From positions 496,001 to 560,000 of the forward strand of contig NZ_JAEUAT010000001.1 in assembly GCF_019511525.1 (NCBI RefSeq): DNA of 64,000 nt, written 5' to 3'. The translations under genes were made by a program, and so were the position numbers. Of the stretch, positions 1 through 8,989 are shown one piece after another. Position 1 is the first letter of the stretch; each line of letters begins with the position of its first letter. The stretch comes from Rhizobium cauense. Lineage in GTDB: Bacteria > Pseudomonadota > Alphaproteobacteria > Rhizobiales > Rhizobiaceae. Under the pieces are notes generated by a model that was not told where the DNA came from, did no database searches, and saw only the letters and a list, made by a program, of their open reading frames with translations.

Positions 1-63
1 CGGACGGTCATTGCTAAGCACCGATCGCCCAAGGAAATTGGCGAGAGTATCGATATCAGTCAT
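1..63 (-). CDS. N-terminus of an unidentified protein, cut by window edge
   Basis: An ATG on the minus strand at 63-61 is preceded by a good AAAGGAA ribosome site and opens a frame with no stop to the window edge. Only 21 residues are visible, beginning MTDIDTLANF, too few to name a family. The long leader upstream carries an inverted repeat, so the gene is probably first in its transcript and regulated. Confidence 0.6.
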   Translation of the reverse strand, partial: MTDIDTLANFLGRSVLSNDRP

Positions 64-410
64 GTCTCGTTCCTTTCTTTGGCGTTGCGCTTGCTTGAGG
101 CCCTGGCGATGCAGGACCGGCGATGACTGCGCTATTAATCTACTTTATTGGTAGACTATAATGCGCAATCTACCAGAAACATATTCCGAAACGTGTCAAA
201 ATATCGACCATTCGGAAAATTTCATTCCATCACACTCGAATTGCCTACAACAACTATACCAAGTCTTTATGCAATTCGCGTGACAGTCCGAAGCTCTCTT
301 TCGATCACGGAGCAGACATAGGAAGTGCTGCTGATTCCGGCAATGGTGCATTTGATTAAAAAGTGCAAAGCCGCGAAATGACCGAAATGGTTAATGCCGC
401 GGAATACGGC
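64..410. other. Intergenic region, promoter side of the left-edge gene
   Basis: About 350 bases without a convincing gene. The right end abuts the stop of the fusion gene, so the region should hold that gene's terminator and the promoter of the leftward edge gene. The only structure seen is the inverted repeat at 149-175. Much of 130-360 is AT-richer than the flanking genes, as expected for a promoter. Confidence 0.6.
149..175. promoter_or_regulatory. Candidate operator: 7-bp inverted repeat
   Basis: TGGTAGA at 149-155 is repeated as its exact reverse complement TCTACCA at 169-175, with a 13-base spacer that includes TATAAT-like sequence (CTATAAT). A further TCTAC lies at 139-143. The site is 86 bases upstream of the leftward edge gene. 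FadR-type GntR regulators bind TGGTnnnACCA-like sequences, so a GntR operator is possible, but no cognate regulator gene is visible. Confidence 0.35.
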
Positions 411-3338
411 CTACCACCCCTCAGAGAGCACCTTTTCCAGCGTCTCGACGAAGAAATCTGCACTCTCCGGAGAGAGGCAGAGAGGCGGCTTGATCTTCAA
501 CACATTCAGGTGATCGCCGGTCGGCTGCATCAGGACGCCGAGATCGAGAAGCCGGCCGCAGATTGCCGCAGTCTCTTCTGTGGCCGGCTCGAGCGTCGTT
601 CTGTCGCGGACCAACTCGAGGCCGAGATAAAGCCCCATGCCATGCACGGCGCCGACGATCGGGTAGCGCTCGATCAGTGCAACGAGACGACCCTTGAGAT
701 AGTCACCGACGCTGCGTGCGTTCTCCTGAAGCTTTTCGTCAGCCATGATATCGAGCACGGTCATGCCGACCACGCAACTGACGGGACTGCCGCCGGTGGA
801 CGAGAAGAAATAACCCTCTTTCTCCAGCGATTCGGCGATGGCTTTAGTCGTAATCACAGCGCCCAGCGGATGCCCATTTCCCATGCCCTTGGCGATCGTG
901 ATGATATCGGGGACGACACCCTGCTGCTCAAAGCCCCAGAAATGATGCCCAAGCCGTCCGTAGCCCACCTGCACCTCGTCGGCGATGCAAACGCCACCAC
1001 GAGCGCGGACCTGCCCATAGACACCGGCCAGGTAACCGTCCGGCAGCGATATGCCGCCAGCATTCCCGTAAACCGGTTCCGCTATGAAGCCCGCCAGACC
1101 CTCACCCTTTGCATCGATGGCCTCAAGGGCTGCAAAGACGGCGTCCAGATAACCCGTTGCTGATTCCGAACCGCGGAACGCACCGCTGTAGGTGTTTGGC
1201 GAGAGAACGGCATGCACCCAGTCTGGCCGTGTCGTCAGGGCCTGCGGATTGTCGGCGATTGAGGTTGAAACAGCATCGCTCGCGACCGACCAGCCGTGAT
1301 AGGCCTCAAGCAAGCAAAGCGTCTGCCTGGCGCCGGTATGAGCCCAGGCGAGCCGCAGCGCGAGATCGTTCGCCTCCGACCCGCTGTTGACAAGGAAGAC
1401 GGTATCCAGCCCCTCAGGGGCAAGGGATGCGAGGCGCTCCGAGAATTCGGCGATGGCGGCATAGTGGAAGCGCGAATTGGTGTTCAATCGCAACCATTGC
1501 TCGCTGATCGCTTCGGCCAGGCGCGGGTGGCCATGACCAAGCATGGTGACGTTGTTGAGCATATCGAGGTAGGCACGGCCCTCGACATCAAACATATGCT
1601 CCTTCCAGCCGCGCTCCATCTGCGGCGCCGCCCGGTAGTAATTCTTCTGCGGCTTTGCGAGATGGGCCTGCCGGAGCGTGAACAGCTCCGCCGAGCGCGG
1701 CTTCGGGGCATTCACGTCGGGGCCAAGAAAGGCGGTAGGTGACGGGCATAGCTCCGACCAGGCGTCCGCTTCCTCGGGCGCGCAAAACAGCGGAGGCTCG
1801 TTCGCCGGCAGGGTGGAGAGCTGCACGCGCAACCCTCCAAGAGATCCGTCTTCACCGGACACAGTCCCGATCGGCTGCCCTGCCTCTACCTCCGCTTCAT
1901 CCTCAAGCGAAGGCTCGATTCCGTCGAGATGCAGGCTGATACCCTCGCCCGCCAGGATGAAATGGTGATTCTTCCGACTCACCCTCCCGGCAAATGGAGC
2001 CGCAATCATGCTGCCGCCTGCCAGGCAAATGTCGGAATGCAATGTGAAGGTCGAAGACGCCGTGGCGCTATTTAGTCTCGCCCGCGACAATCGGTATTCG
2101 CCGTAGCGCGTTGCCGCCGTGCCGGTCTCGGCGGCCGCGCGGGCAAGCAGCCGCCAATCCATGTCGGCCTGCGACCAGTTGCCCGCAGCGAAATGTGGGC
2201 TCTGGACACCGAGGTCAACGAAAGAAATGGTCGCTGTGTCGACATCGGGCAAAAGCGGTTGCCAGCCCTCCGTCGACAGCGGGGGAACTCCCGCGCCGAC
2301 CGCCTTGAGGACGGCGATCTCCATGAATTCATAGGGAACAGAGACGGCGGCATCGAATATTCGGCGCTCCAACTCGAGATTGCCGCGAACATAGTCGTTC
2401 TCCGGGTCGATCGAGATCTGCTGCTCGCTGCTGGCGACAAGGATGACCGCGCGAGCAACGACCAGAGGCCAAAGGGCGCGCAGCTCCTCTTCCGTGAGCG
2501 GATAGACCTCATGATAGGCCTTCACGGCAGGCAGAATGTAGAGCGGGTTGCCGTCAGCCTGATGCAGCAGCGAGGCACAGGTGACCGCCAAGTCCCCGAT
2601 CAGCCAGCCGCGGATGATATCACCGAAATCGATGACGCCGGCGGGAACCAAATGGCCACGCTCGTCGCGACGACTGACGACGTTGTCACCGGTCACGTCG
2701 TGATGCACGGCCTGCAGACGCAAGGACGGCGCGAGCGGCTGGATTCGCCGCACGGCTGATACCATCGTCTTGGCGATGCGATCGCGTGCTGCGCTATCGG
2801 TGATCGCCGATAGCAGTTGCACGGCAACCGGCCCGGCACGGCGCAAATCCCATTGCAGGCTGCGATCAAGACCGGGATGCGTGAAATCGGCAAGTGACTG
2901 CGCCAGACGGGCGCAGAGGGCTCCAAGTGCAGCGACCGACTCCGTCGGCAAGTGCTTGCGATGCGTCAGCCCCTCGCCTTCCAGGTATTCCAGCAAACGA
3001 ACCTGGTAGGTCTGGTCGCGGACAGTCACAGCGACGATGTCCTGCCCGTCGCTCGACGGGATGACCCGCGGGACGCGTGGCGCACCCTCCTTCATGCTGA
3101 TGTGATGGATCGCGGCGTTCTGTGCCTCGAGCTCCAGCGTCTCGTAGGCCACGTGGCATATCTTCAGCACATAGCGATGCTCGCCCGTGTCCAGGCGGTA
3201 GGTGCGATCCTGCTGGCTGCCGAGTTCGGCGATCGTTCCCGACAGGCCATAACGCGACTGAAGAATGTCGCCGGCTTCCGCGGCCGTCACGTCAGGGCGT
3301 GGCAAGGTCGCGCGATCGGCAGGCGTCTCGTCAGTCAT
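411..3338 (-). CDS. Kinase / M23-like / class III PLP aminotransferase-type fusion protein
   Basis: A 975-residue protein with three parts. Residues about 30-330 are an APH/choline-kinase-like phosphotransferase with the catalytic HHDVTGDN motif (D214, N219) and a metal-binding DFG (D237). Residues about 425-510 resemble an M23 or lipoyl-like beta fold, but I see no clear zinc ligands. Residues about 555-975 are a class III PLP enzyme with DEV (D787) and the Schiff-base lysine in IAKGMG (K817). In animals, hydroxylysine kinase and the phospho-lyases for phosphohydroxylysine and phosphoethanolamine are separate proteins of these same two families. A kinase plus phospho-lyase acting in sequence on an amino alcohol is therefore the likeliest role, though the substrate is unknown. 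The start at 3338 is the first ATG that includes the full kinase domain. Confidence 0.85.
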   Translation of the reverse strand: MTDETPADRATLPRPDVTAAEAGDILQSRYGLSGTIAELGSQQDRTYRLDTGEHRYVLKICHVAYETLELEAQNAAIHHISMKEGAPRVPRVIPSSDGQDIVAVTVRDQTYQVRLLEYLEGEGLTHRKHLPTESVAALGALCARLAQSLADFTHPGLDRSLQWDLRRAGPVAVQLLSAITDSAARDRIAKTMVSAVRRIQPLAPSLRLQAVHHDVTGDNVVSRRDERGHLVPAGVIDFGDIIRGWLIGDLAVTCASLLHQADGNPLYILPAVKAYHEVYPLTEEELRALWPLVVARAVILVASSEQQISIDPENDYVRGNLELERRIFDAAVSVPYEFMEIAVLKAVGAGVPPLSTEGWQPLLPDVDTATISFVDLGVQSPHFAAGNWSQADMDWRLLARAAAETGTAATRYGEYRLSRARLNSATASSTFTLHSDICLAGGSMIAAPFAGRVSRKNHHFILAGEGISLHLDGIEPSLEDEAEVEAGQPIGTVSGEDGSLGGLRVQLSTLPANEPPLFCAPEEADAWSELCPSPTAFLGPDVNAPKPRSAELFTLRQAHLAKPQKNYYRAAPQMERGWKEHMFDVEGRAYLDMLNNVTMLGHGHPRLAEAISEQWLRLNTNSRFHYAAIAEFSERLASLAPEGLDTVFLVNSGSEANDLALRLAWAHTGARQTLCLLEAYHGWSVASDAVSTSIADNPQALTTRPDWVHAVLSPNTYSGAFRGSESATGYLDAVFAALEAIDAKGEGLAGFIAEPVYGNAGGISLPDGYLAGVYGQVRARGGVCIADEVQVGYGRLGHHFWGFEQQGVVPDIITIAKGMGNGHPLGAVITTKAIAESLEKEGYFFSSTGGSPVSCVVGMTVLDIMADEKLQENARSVGDYLKGRLVALIERYPIVGAVHGMGLYLGLELVRDRTTLEPATEETAAICGRLLDLGVLMQPTGDHLNVLKIKPPLCLSPESADFFVETLEKVLSEGW

Positions 3339-3355
3339 GGCATCCCCCGCGGCAT

Positions 3356-3390
3356 GATTCGATTGTGCAGACTAAGCAGATAATCGAATC
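3356..3390. promoter_or_regulatory. Candidate operator ahead of the fusion gene
   Basis: GATTCGATT at 3356-3364 and its exact reverse complement AATCGAATC at 3382-3390 flank a 17-base spacer. The repeat starts 18 bases upstream of the fusion-gene ATG, where a repressor or activator of that gene would bind. No adjacent regulator gene identifies the protein. Confidence 0.4.
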
Positions 3391-3445
3391 GTTACCATCG
3401 GCAAGCGAGTAGGTCGCTCCCGCAACCGCAACTCCGCCACTGCGA

Positions 3446-4330
3446 TCAGCCCATGCGCTCCGAGGCGTAGCTGCCAGGGCTTGCCGGGAAGACGATGGTG
3501 CGGTTGCCGTTCAGGAAGACACGGCGATGGATGTGAGCATGGATGGCGCGAGCCAGCACCTGGCTTTCGACGTCGCGGCCGATGGAAACATAGTCTTCGG
3601 CGCTCTGGGCGTGGGTGATGCGCGCCGTGTCCTGCTCGATGATTGGACCTTCATCGAGATCCGCGGTGACGTAGTGCGCGGTCGCGCCAATCAGCTTCAC
3701 GCCGCGCTCGTAGGCCTGCTTGTAGGGGTTGGCGCCCTTGAAGCTCGGCAGGAACGAGTGATGGATATTGATGATCCGGCCGGACATCTTGCGGCACATT
3801 GCGTCGGAAAGAACCTGCATGTAGCGGGCGAGGACGATCAGCTCGGTGCCGGTCTGATCCACGAGGTCGAGCAGCTGGGCCTCGGCCTGAGGTTTGTTTT
3901 CCTTGGTCACCTTGATGTGGTGGAAGGGAATATCGTGGTTCACCACCACCTTCTGATAATCGAAGTGATTGGACACCACGCCGACGATGTCGATCGGCAG
4001 CGCGCCGATCTTCCAGCGGTAAAGCAGGTCATTCAAACAGTGACCGAAGCGCGACACCATCAGCAGCACCTTCATGCGGCTGTCGCCAGCATGGACTTCG
4101 GCATTCATGTCGAACTTCTCGGCGACCGGCTTGAAGCCTTCCTTGAGTGCAGCAAGGCCGACGCCCTCTTCCGAAATGAAGCTGACGCGGGTGAAGAACT
4201 TGCCGGTATCGAGGTCATCGAACTGCGAGGAATCGATGATGTTGCAGCCCTGATCCGCCAGGTAATTCGCAATCGCCGCCACGATCCCGCGCGTCGACTT
4301 GCACGTCACCGTCAATACATAGCTCGTCAT
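3446..4330 (-). CDS. purU: Formyltetrahydrofolate deformylase
   Basis: PurU hydrolyses 10-formyl-THF to formate and THF, balancing the one-carbon pool and supplying formate to PurT. The 294-residue product has the family layout: an N-terminal ACT domain (about 5-80, beginning VLTVTCKSTRGIVAAIA) and a formyltransferase fold with the conserved IINIHHSFLPSF segment and a DLDEGPII loop carrying the catalytic Asn, His and Asp. Length is normal. It stands alone on the minus strand, with about 340 bases of leader upstream. The window also holds a folate-dependent demethylase-like protein (27250-29700) whose chemistry loads the same pool, but the two are far apart. Confidence 0.95.
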   Translation of the reverse strand: MTSYVLTVTCKSTRGIVAAIANYLADQGCNIIDSSQFDDLDTGKFFTRVSFISEEGVGLAALKEGFKPVAEKFDMNAEVHAGDSRMKVLLMVSRFGHCLNDLLYRWKIGALPIDIVGVVSNHFDYQKVVVNHDIPFHHIKVTKENKPQAEAQLLDLVDQTGTELIVLARYMQVLSDAMCRKMSGRIINIHHSFLPSFKGANPYKQAYERGVKLIGATAHYVTADLDEGPIIEQDTARITHAQSAEDYVSIGRDVESQVLARAIHAHIHRRVFLNGNRTIVFPASPGSYASERMG

Positions 4331-4671
4331 CTGTTCCGTCCTTCTCGCGCCGCCTGTCGGTCGGCTGCTTAGATCAAAGCGAAAGTCACGGATAGATCAC
4401 CGCGCCTTCATTCATGCAACCATCTTGAGAGCAGCCATCAGAAGCTTGCAGGTTCTTAGCGTCTCTTCGTCGCATCAACTTACGACAGAGCACGTAGAAT
4501 TCCGTTCCGCTTGCGTCGTCAAGACGCGTATCCCCGCCGTGGCGGCAGTACGGCTCGCCGCGGACGAGGTCACGTTTTCGAGATCGGAGCCTGCGGAATG
4601 AGCAGCTCGCTTGATGCAAACGATGGGCGCGCCTACATCGACAGAAGAGAGATCAATTCGGATCCGGCAAA
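4331..4671. other. Intergenic region between purU and a small secreted-protein gene
   Basis: About 340 bases between two divergent genes, so both promoters should lie here. I found no RNA gene, strong hairpin or convincing short coding frame. Frames that cross it have no good ribosome site and no recognisable product. Confidence 0.55.
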
Positions 4672-5004
4672 ATGCGGTTCGCAAGAGCGTTGTCGATAGC
4701 CTTGGCAGCCGGCGCAGGCCTGGCGCCGGCCGCGAGCCATGCCGCGGACTGGCAGCGCGCCGGCCAGGTGCCGGCACAATCGGCCTATCCCTACGCCAAC
4801 CTGCCGGGCGTCAAGGCACAACCGGACCCGAAGGACGAGGAACAATACAGTTGCCGGACGGAAACACGGCCGCTGCGGCGTTCCTATGACAAGATCTTCC
4901 GGACCGGCGGCCTGCCGACCCTCGTCTATGTCTGCGATCGTGACGGCGTGGAAAGCGTCGGGACGCAGGTGCCGTTGCGCGGGCACTACCAGCCGGTTCG
5001 CTGA
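4672..5004 (+). CDS. Small secreted hypothetical protein
   Basis: A 110-residue protein with a clear signal peptide: basic MRFAR, a hydrophobic Ala/Leu stretch, and an AxA-type site (SHAA) near residue 25. The mature part is short and polar with two cysteines (in YSCRTE and VYVCDR) that could form a disulfide in the periplasm. No family was recognised. The ribosome site is weak. The tRNA-Leu gene lies 160 bases downstream on the other strand. Confidence 0.65.
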   Translation: MRFARALSIALAAGAGLAPAASHAADWQRAGQVPAQSAYPYANLPGVKAQPDPKDEEQYSCRTETRPLRRSYDKIFRTGGLPTLVYVCDRDGVESVGTQVPLRGHYQPVR

Positions 5005-5164
5005 ACGTGAGTGAGACATCAAGGTAAGGGCGGAGGCTGATGCACCTCAAAGGGGCGCTGTCATGACCGCAATCAGCGGCCCGATCAAAGCCGTTACCGG
5101 CGTTGATGATACTTTTAAACAGGAAGCCGTTGGTACCGGCTTTCACTCTGATTTTGCTTGGGAA

Positions 5165-5251
5165 TGGTGCCCAGAAGAGGACTCGAACCTCCACACCCTT
5201 TCGGGTACCAGCACCTGAAGCTGGCGCGTCTACCAATTCCGCCATCTGGGC
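5165..5251 (-). tRNA. tRNA-Leu (anticodon CAG)
   Basis: Read on the minus strand, the acceptor arm GCCCAGA pairs with TCTGGGC, followed by A and an encoded CCA (5167-5165). The anticodon stem CCAGC/GCTGG encloses the loop TTCAGGT, giving anticodon CAG (codon CUG). A long variable arm (TACCCGAAAGGGTG) is typical of leucine tRNAs, and the T loop reads GGTTCGAGTCC. There is no integrase or obvious repeated 3' end nearby, so it does not look like an occupied attachment site. Confidence 0.97.
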
Positions 5252-5426
5252 GACGGAGAGCCATGTACGGGGGTGGCCTCTTGCTGTCAACAGGGTTTTT
5301 GAAGTTTTCCTGACAGCCCGCAAAAAAGTTCTTGATGAGTGCGTATGTTGATGGCGGTGCAATCTGAGACGGCGGTAGCGGTCGGCGCGATCCGCCCTAT
5401 ATGTATCGGCAAGAAAGGATCGTTCG

Positions 5427-5855
5427 ATGCCCGGGCTTCACAATCTTTGTCTGATCGCGTTCTTCTCCGTGCTGCCCTGCGCCGCGTTTGCGATGCCGCT
5501 TGGCGCCCTTTCACCCGTTGCCCGCGAATCGGACATCGTCCGCGTGGGGTCGACGATGTGCGATGCACGCGGCTGCTTCACCTTTGGGCCGGTACAGTCG
5601 TTTCGTCCGTCCTATGTGCAGCCGAATTACCGGCCGCCGATCAACACTGGCCCGACCTACTATCGGCCGGGAGCGCGGGGGCCCGCACCACTTTATTATG
5701 ACCCGCCGCCCGTGCGCACGGTGCAGCCGCAAGCACAGGGACGAAAGTTCCATGTGGAATGGTGCCGTAACCAATACCGCAGCTACAATCCGAAGACCGA
5801 CCGGTTTGTGACTTTCGAGGGCATCTACAGGACCTGCAATTCGCCGTATGACTAG
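5427..5855 (+). CDS. BA14K-like small secreted protein
   Basis: A 142-residue protein with an N-terminal hydrophobic signal ending near AFAMP, then a Pro/Tyr-rich low-complexity stretch (about 60-105). The C-terminal motif (about 108-140) is a WC-x3-YRSY-x2-KTDRF-x3-GIYRTC pattern, like the BA14K domain of Brucella and rhizobial envelope proteins. BA14K was described as an immunoreactive, lectin-like surface protein in Brucella; the role here is unproven. An AAAGGA ribosome site lies about 8 bases before the ATG. Confidence 0.75.
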   Translation: MPGLHNLCLIAFFSVLPCAAFAMPLGALSPVARESDIVRVGSTMCDARGCFTFGPVQSFRPSYVQPNYRPPINTGPTYYRPGARGPAPLYYDPPPVRTVQPQAQGRKFHVEWCRNQYRSYNPKTDRFVTFEGIYRTCNSPYD

Positions 5856-5859
5856 TGGC

Positions 5860-6156
5860 TCAGCTTTCCAGTGACGCTCGATCGACATGACCGAGATCGC
5901 GGCCGGGCTCGATGATGTCGCGCACGCGCTGCTTCAATTCCTTCGGGCCGGGAAAGCCGCCATCGCGCTTGCGCTCCCAGATGAGATCGCCATCCACCCG
6001 GATTTCGAAGTTGCCGCCGGTGCCGGGAATGAGCGCTACTTCGCCGAGGCTGTCGGTGAAGGTCTGCAGAAGTTCCTGCGCCATCCAGCCGGCGCGCAGC
6101 AGCCAGTTGCATTGGGTGCAGTAGAGGATCGTCACGCGGGCTTTCTTGTCGCTCAT
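5860..6156 (-). CDS. SelT/SelW/SelH-family (Rdx) thioredoxin-like protein
   Basis: Ninety-eight residues from an ATG at 6156 with an AAGGAAG ribosome site. The N-terminus YCTQCNW holds a CxxC redox motif (C13, C16) in the place where eukaryotic SelW/SelT carry Cys-x-x-Sec. The following GTGGNFEIRVDGDLIW and FPGPKELKQRVRDII segments fit the Rdx fold. Bacterial members are small cytoplasmic proteins of unproven redox role. A longer frame upstream in the same phase overlaps the amidotransferase and is not used. Confidence 0.85.
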   Translation of the reverse strand: MSDKKARVTILYCTQCNWLLRAGWMAQELLQTFTDSLGEVALIPGTGGNFEIRVDGDLIWERKRDGGFPGPKELKQRVRDIIEPGRDLGHVDRASLES

Positions 6157-6273
6157 GTCAGGGCTTCCTTTCATCATCCGATTTAAGAACTGCCGAAGCG
6201 TGGCGCAATCCATATTGCAATCAGGAAGCGCTTGGTGTTCCTCTCCGGGTCGAAGATCGCAGAGGAGATGCCG

Positions 6274-7017
6274 ATGCGGGTCGCCGTTATCGAGAACATG
6301 AAAAGCACGCCGCTCGGCTCGCTGGGAACGGCGCTCTCGGAGGTTAATGCCGAGGTTGAGCGCTTCCGCCCTTGGATCGACGGCAAGCTGCCCACAGGCA
6401 GTGCCGATCACGACGCGCTCGTGGTGCTCGGCGGTGAGCAGAATGCGATCGATGACGCCAACTATCCCTATCTCCCAGCCCTTGCGCAGTTGATGCGGGA
6501 CTTCGCCGAGGCTGACAAGGCCGTGCTCGGCATCTGCCTCGGTGCGCAGATCCTGGCGCGCGCCTACGGTGCGGAGAACCAGCTGAATGCCAGACTGGAG
6601 TTCGGCTGGCACTCAGTCAGCAAGTCCGTCGAAGGTCAGACCGACCCGCTGCTTTCCGGGCTTGCGGACGACTTCACCACATTCCAGTGGCACAGCGATA
6701 CGTTTACACTGCCAATTGGCGCCACGCGTCTCGCCGCCAGCAATCTCGCGCAGAACCAGGCGTTTCGCATTGGCCGCGCAGCCTATGGCACGCAGTTTCA
6801 TTTCGAGGCCAGCGCATCTGTCATCGATAGCTGGAAGGGCGAGTTTGCCGCTTCCATCGAGCAGATGGAGCCCGGCTGGCATGAACGCTACGAGGCGCTT
6901 GCCGCCGCCCATGCCGCGGCCTGGGATGCGAGCGGCCTCGCAATCGGGCGCAACTGGGTGCGCATGATCCGAGCGGAAGCGCGGTTGGAACTCAAGGGAG
7001 CCGTCGCCAGCCGCTAA
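6274..7017 (+). CDS. Class I glutamine amidotransferase
   Basis: A 247-residue stand-alone GATase1 domain with the nucleophile elbow GICLGAQ (C88) and the His-Glu pair in TQFHFEAS (H176, E178). Such proteins hydrolyse glutamine or related gamma-glutamyl bonds; GMP-synthase-like and gamma-glutamyl hydrolase-like members look alike at this length, so the substrate is open. The start at 6274 is chosen because AGAGGAG (6261-6267) sits 6 bases upstream. It is divergent from the Rdx gene and convergent with the GH127 gene. Confidence 0.85.
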   Translation: MRVAVIENMKSTPLGSLGTALSEVNAEVERFRPWIDGKLPTGSADHDALVVLGGEQNAIDDANYPYLPALAQLMRDFAEADKAVLGICLGAQILARAYGAENQLNARLEFGWHSVSKSVEGQTDPLLSGLADDFTTFQWHSDTFTLPIGATRLAASNLAQNQAFRIGRAAYGTQFHFEASASVIDSWKGEFAASIEQMEPGWHERYEALAAAHAAAWDASGLAIGRNWVRMIRAEARLELKGAVASR

Positions 7018-7050
7018 GCCGGCGACGCTGATTTTGCATGTCGTAGCTGG

Positions 7051-8976
7051 CTACGTGGCAGAACGGATCCAGACGAGCATTTCGCCGGGCGCGCGGTTGT
7101 CCCACAGATGGTAGGGCACAAAGCGCGCCGTCCCCTTCCCGGTTGCCGGCGGCTTGGTCCGATAGAGCGTCGTTCCCCAATCCGACTCATCCCTGGTCAC
7201 CGGGATATCGAGGGCAACCGCGCCACCGAGCTCGGCAATCTCCGCCGTCTTTGCCGACAGATCCTCGCCAAGCCGGATGCCGTTTAGGCCTGCCCCGTTA
7301 TCCGTCGCCTCGACACAATAGACGAGCGGGCCACGCATCACGGCAGCCCGCCCGGCGTCCTGGCGCACCAGCGGATTTGCCCAAAGCGCGCGCGCTTCCA
7401 GCGGGATGTTCAGGTCGATCTTGTCGCCGTCGCGCCACTCGCGTTCAATGCGGGCGTAGCCATCGACGTCGACCGAAGCAATGTTGATCGCCTCCCCGTT
7501 GACCGCAAGCGTTGCGCCATTCGCCCATTCCGGGATACGCAGCGAAACCGCAAAGCGGGCCGCCGTGCTTGCCTTGATGTCGAAGTGAACGGCACCGTGC
7601 CAGGGGTAACGGGTCTTCTGGGTCAGTTCGACGTTCGAGCCTGCGACCTTGAACCGCGCCTTGCCCTCACCGTAGAGGTGGACGGCAATCTCGTCTTCGG
7701 CGACGCCATACATGTAGGAGCCGATCGAGGCGAGCAGGCGGGCAATGTTCGGCGGGCAGCAGGGGCAATGGTGCCAGGTCCAGCGGTGATGCTTGCCGGC
7801 GCTTTCCAGCGGGTTGTCATAAAAGAAGGTCTTGCCGTCGAGCGAGAGGCCGGTCATGGCGCCGTTGTAAAGCGCCTGTTCCATGATATCGGCATAGCGG
7901 CGGTTCGGGCCGCGTCCGAGCATGCGGTTTGCCCAGAATACCAGACCGACGGAAGCACAGGTCTCGGCATAGGCGCTTTCGTTCGGCAAATCATAGTAGT
8001 CGGTGAAACCTTCATTGGCGGCTGCCGGCCCGATGCCGCCGGTGACATACATCTGCCTGGTCGTCAGATCGTCCCACAAGACTTCTAGGGCGCCGGTGAG
8101 GCTGTCGTCGTTGTACTCCGTCGCGATGTCGGCCATGCCGGAATAGAGATACATTGCGCGAACGGCGTGGCCCACAACCTTCTTCTGCTCGCGAACCGGC
8201 TGATGAGCCTGGCCGTACTCATAGGTCTTCTGGTGAAAGTCCGCTGCACTGCGGCCATCGCGGGCCGCCTCGTCGGTGAAGAAGTGCGGCTCGGTTCCGC
8301 GCTCATCGACGAAGAACTTGGCGAGATCCAGATACTTTTTCTCGCCGGTCACGCGGGCAAGTTTGACCAGTGCCAGTTCGACTTCCTCGTGGCCGCAATA
8401 GCCGGGGATCTTGCCCGGGCCGTGACCGAAGACGGTAATCATGTAATCGGCAAAACGGCACATGATGTCGAGCAGCTTGCGCTTGCCGGTGGCTTGATAG
8501 TAGGCGACCGCGCCTTCCATCAGATGACCGGCGCAATAGAGTTCGTGGTGGTCGCGCAGGTTGGTCCAGCGACGCTCGGGCTGAACCCGCTGGAACCAGG
8601 CGTTCACATAGCCATCCTTGTCCTGCAGCTTCTCGTACATGTCGATGATGGCATCGACCCGGGCTTCCAGTGCGGGATTGGCACGACGATAGAGCGAATA
8701 GGCCACCGTCTCGATCGACTTGCCGAGATCACTGTCCCAGAACATCTGCGTCGATCCGCCCCAGGGACCGATCGGAATGACAACTCCGGGGCTCGGCTTG
8801 GTAACATCAATCGCCTGCAGCATGCCGGCTTCGACGCAACGATCCAACAGCGTTTCAGCGGTGCTGTCGCAGATCGCATCCTGGCGTTCCCCGAACAGGC
8901 CGTGCACGTCGACATCCGGCACGGGAAGCGGGCGAAACTGGCGGTCTCTTTTCAACTTGTTCATGGCTTGATCCAT
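7051..8976 (-). CDS. GH127 (DUF1680) beta-L-arabinofuranosidase-type glycoside hydrolase
   Basis: A 641-residue protein of full family length. Key residues of the characterised Bifidobacterium enzyme HypBA1 are visible: a Glu in NEGFTDYYD (E322, acid/base position), the zinc ligands in YAETC (E338, C340), and the CC pair in WHHCPCCPPN (C406-C407), one of which is the nucleophilic cysteine. It probably removes L-arabinofuranose or a similar sugar from plant oligosaccharides in the cytoplasm, as no signal peptide is seen. It is the last gene of the lacI-SBP-permease operon, 13 bases after the upstream permease. The ATG at 8976 has AAGAAAG too close; an ATG 12 bases later is possible. Confidence 0.9.
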   Translation of the reverse strand: MDQAMNKLKRDRQFRPLPVPDVDVHGLFGERQDAICDSTAETLLDRCVEAGMLQAIDVTKPSPGVVIPIGPWGGSTQMFWDSDLGKSIETVAYSLYRRANPALEARVDAIIDMYEKLQDKDGYVNAWFQRVQPERRWTNLRDHHELYCAGHLMEGAVAYYQATGKRKLLDIMCRFADYMITVFGHGPGKIPGYCGHEEVELALVKLARVTGEKKYLDLAKFFVDERGTEPHFFTDEAARDGRSAADFHQKTYEYGQAHQPVREQKKVVGHAVRAMYLYSGMADIATEYNDDSLTGALEVLWDDLTTRQMYVTGGIGPAAANEGFTDYYDLPNESAYAETCASVGLVFWANRMLGRGPNRRYADIMEQALYNGAMTGLSLDGKTFFYDNPLESAGKHHRWTWHHCPCCPPNIARLLASIGSYMYGVAEDEIAVHLYGEGKARFKVAGSNVELTQKTRYPWHGAVHFDIKASTAARFAVSLRIPEWANGATLAVNGEAINIASVDVDGYARIEREWRDGDKIDLNIPLEARALWANPLVRQDAGRAAVMRGPLVYCVEATDNGAGLNGIRLGEDLSAKTAEIAELGGAVALDIPVTRDESDWGTTLYRTKPPATGKGTARFVPYHLWDNRAPGEMLVWIRSAT

Positions 8977-8989
8977 CTTTCTTCAGAAG

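Noticed and set aside
4386..4619. 77-codon frame upstream of purU
   Set aside because: No ribosome site, no recognisable domain and several alternative frames of similar length in the same GC-rich region.
5165..5251. tRNA-Leu as an attachment site for a mobile element
   Set aside because: No integrase, no repeat of the tRNA 3' end and no composition shift around it; flanking genes are ordinary small proteins.
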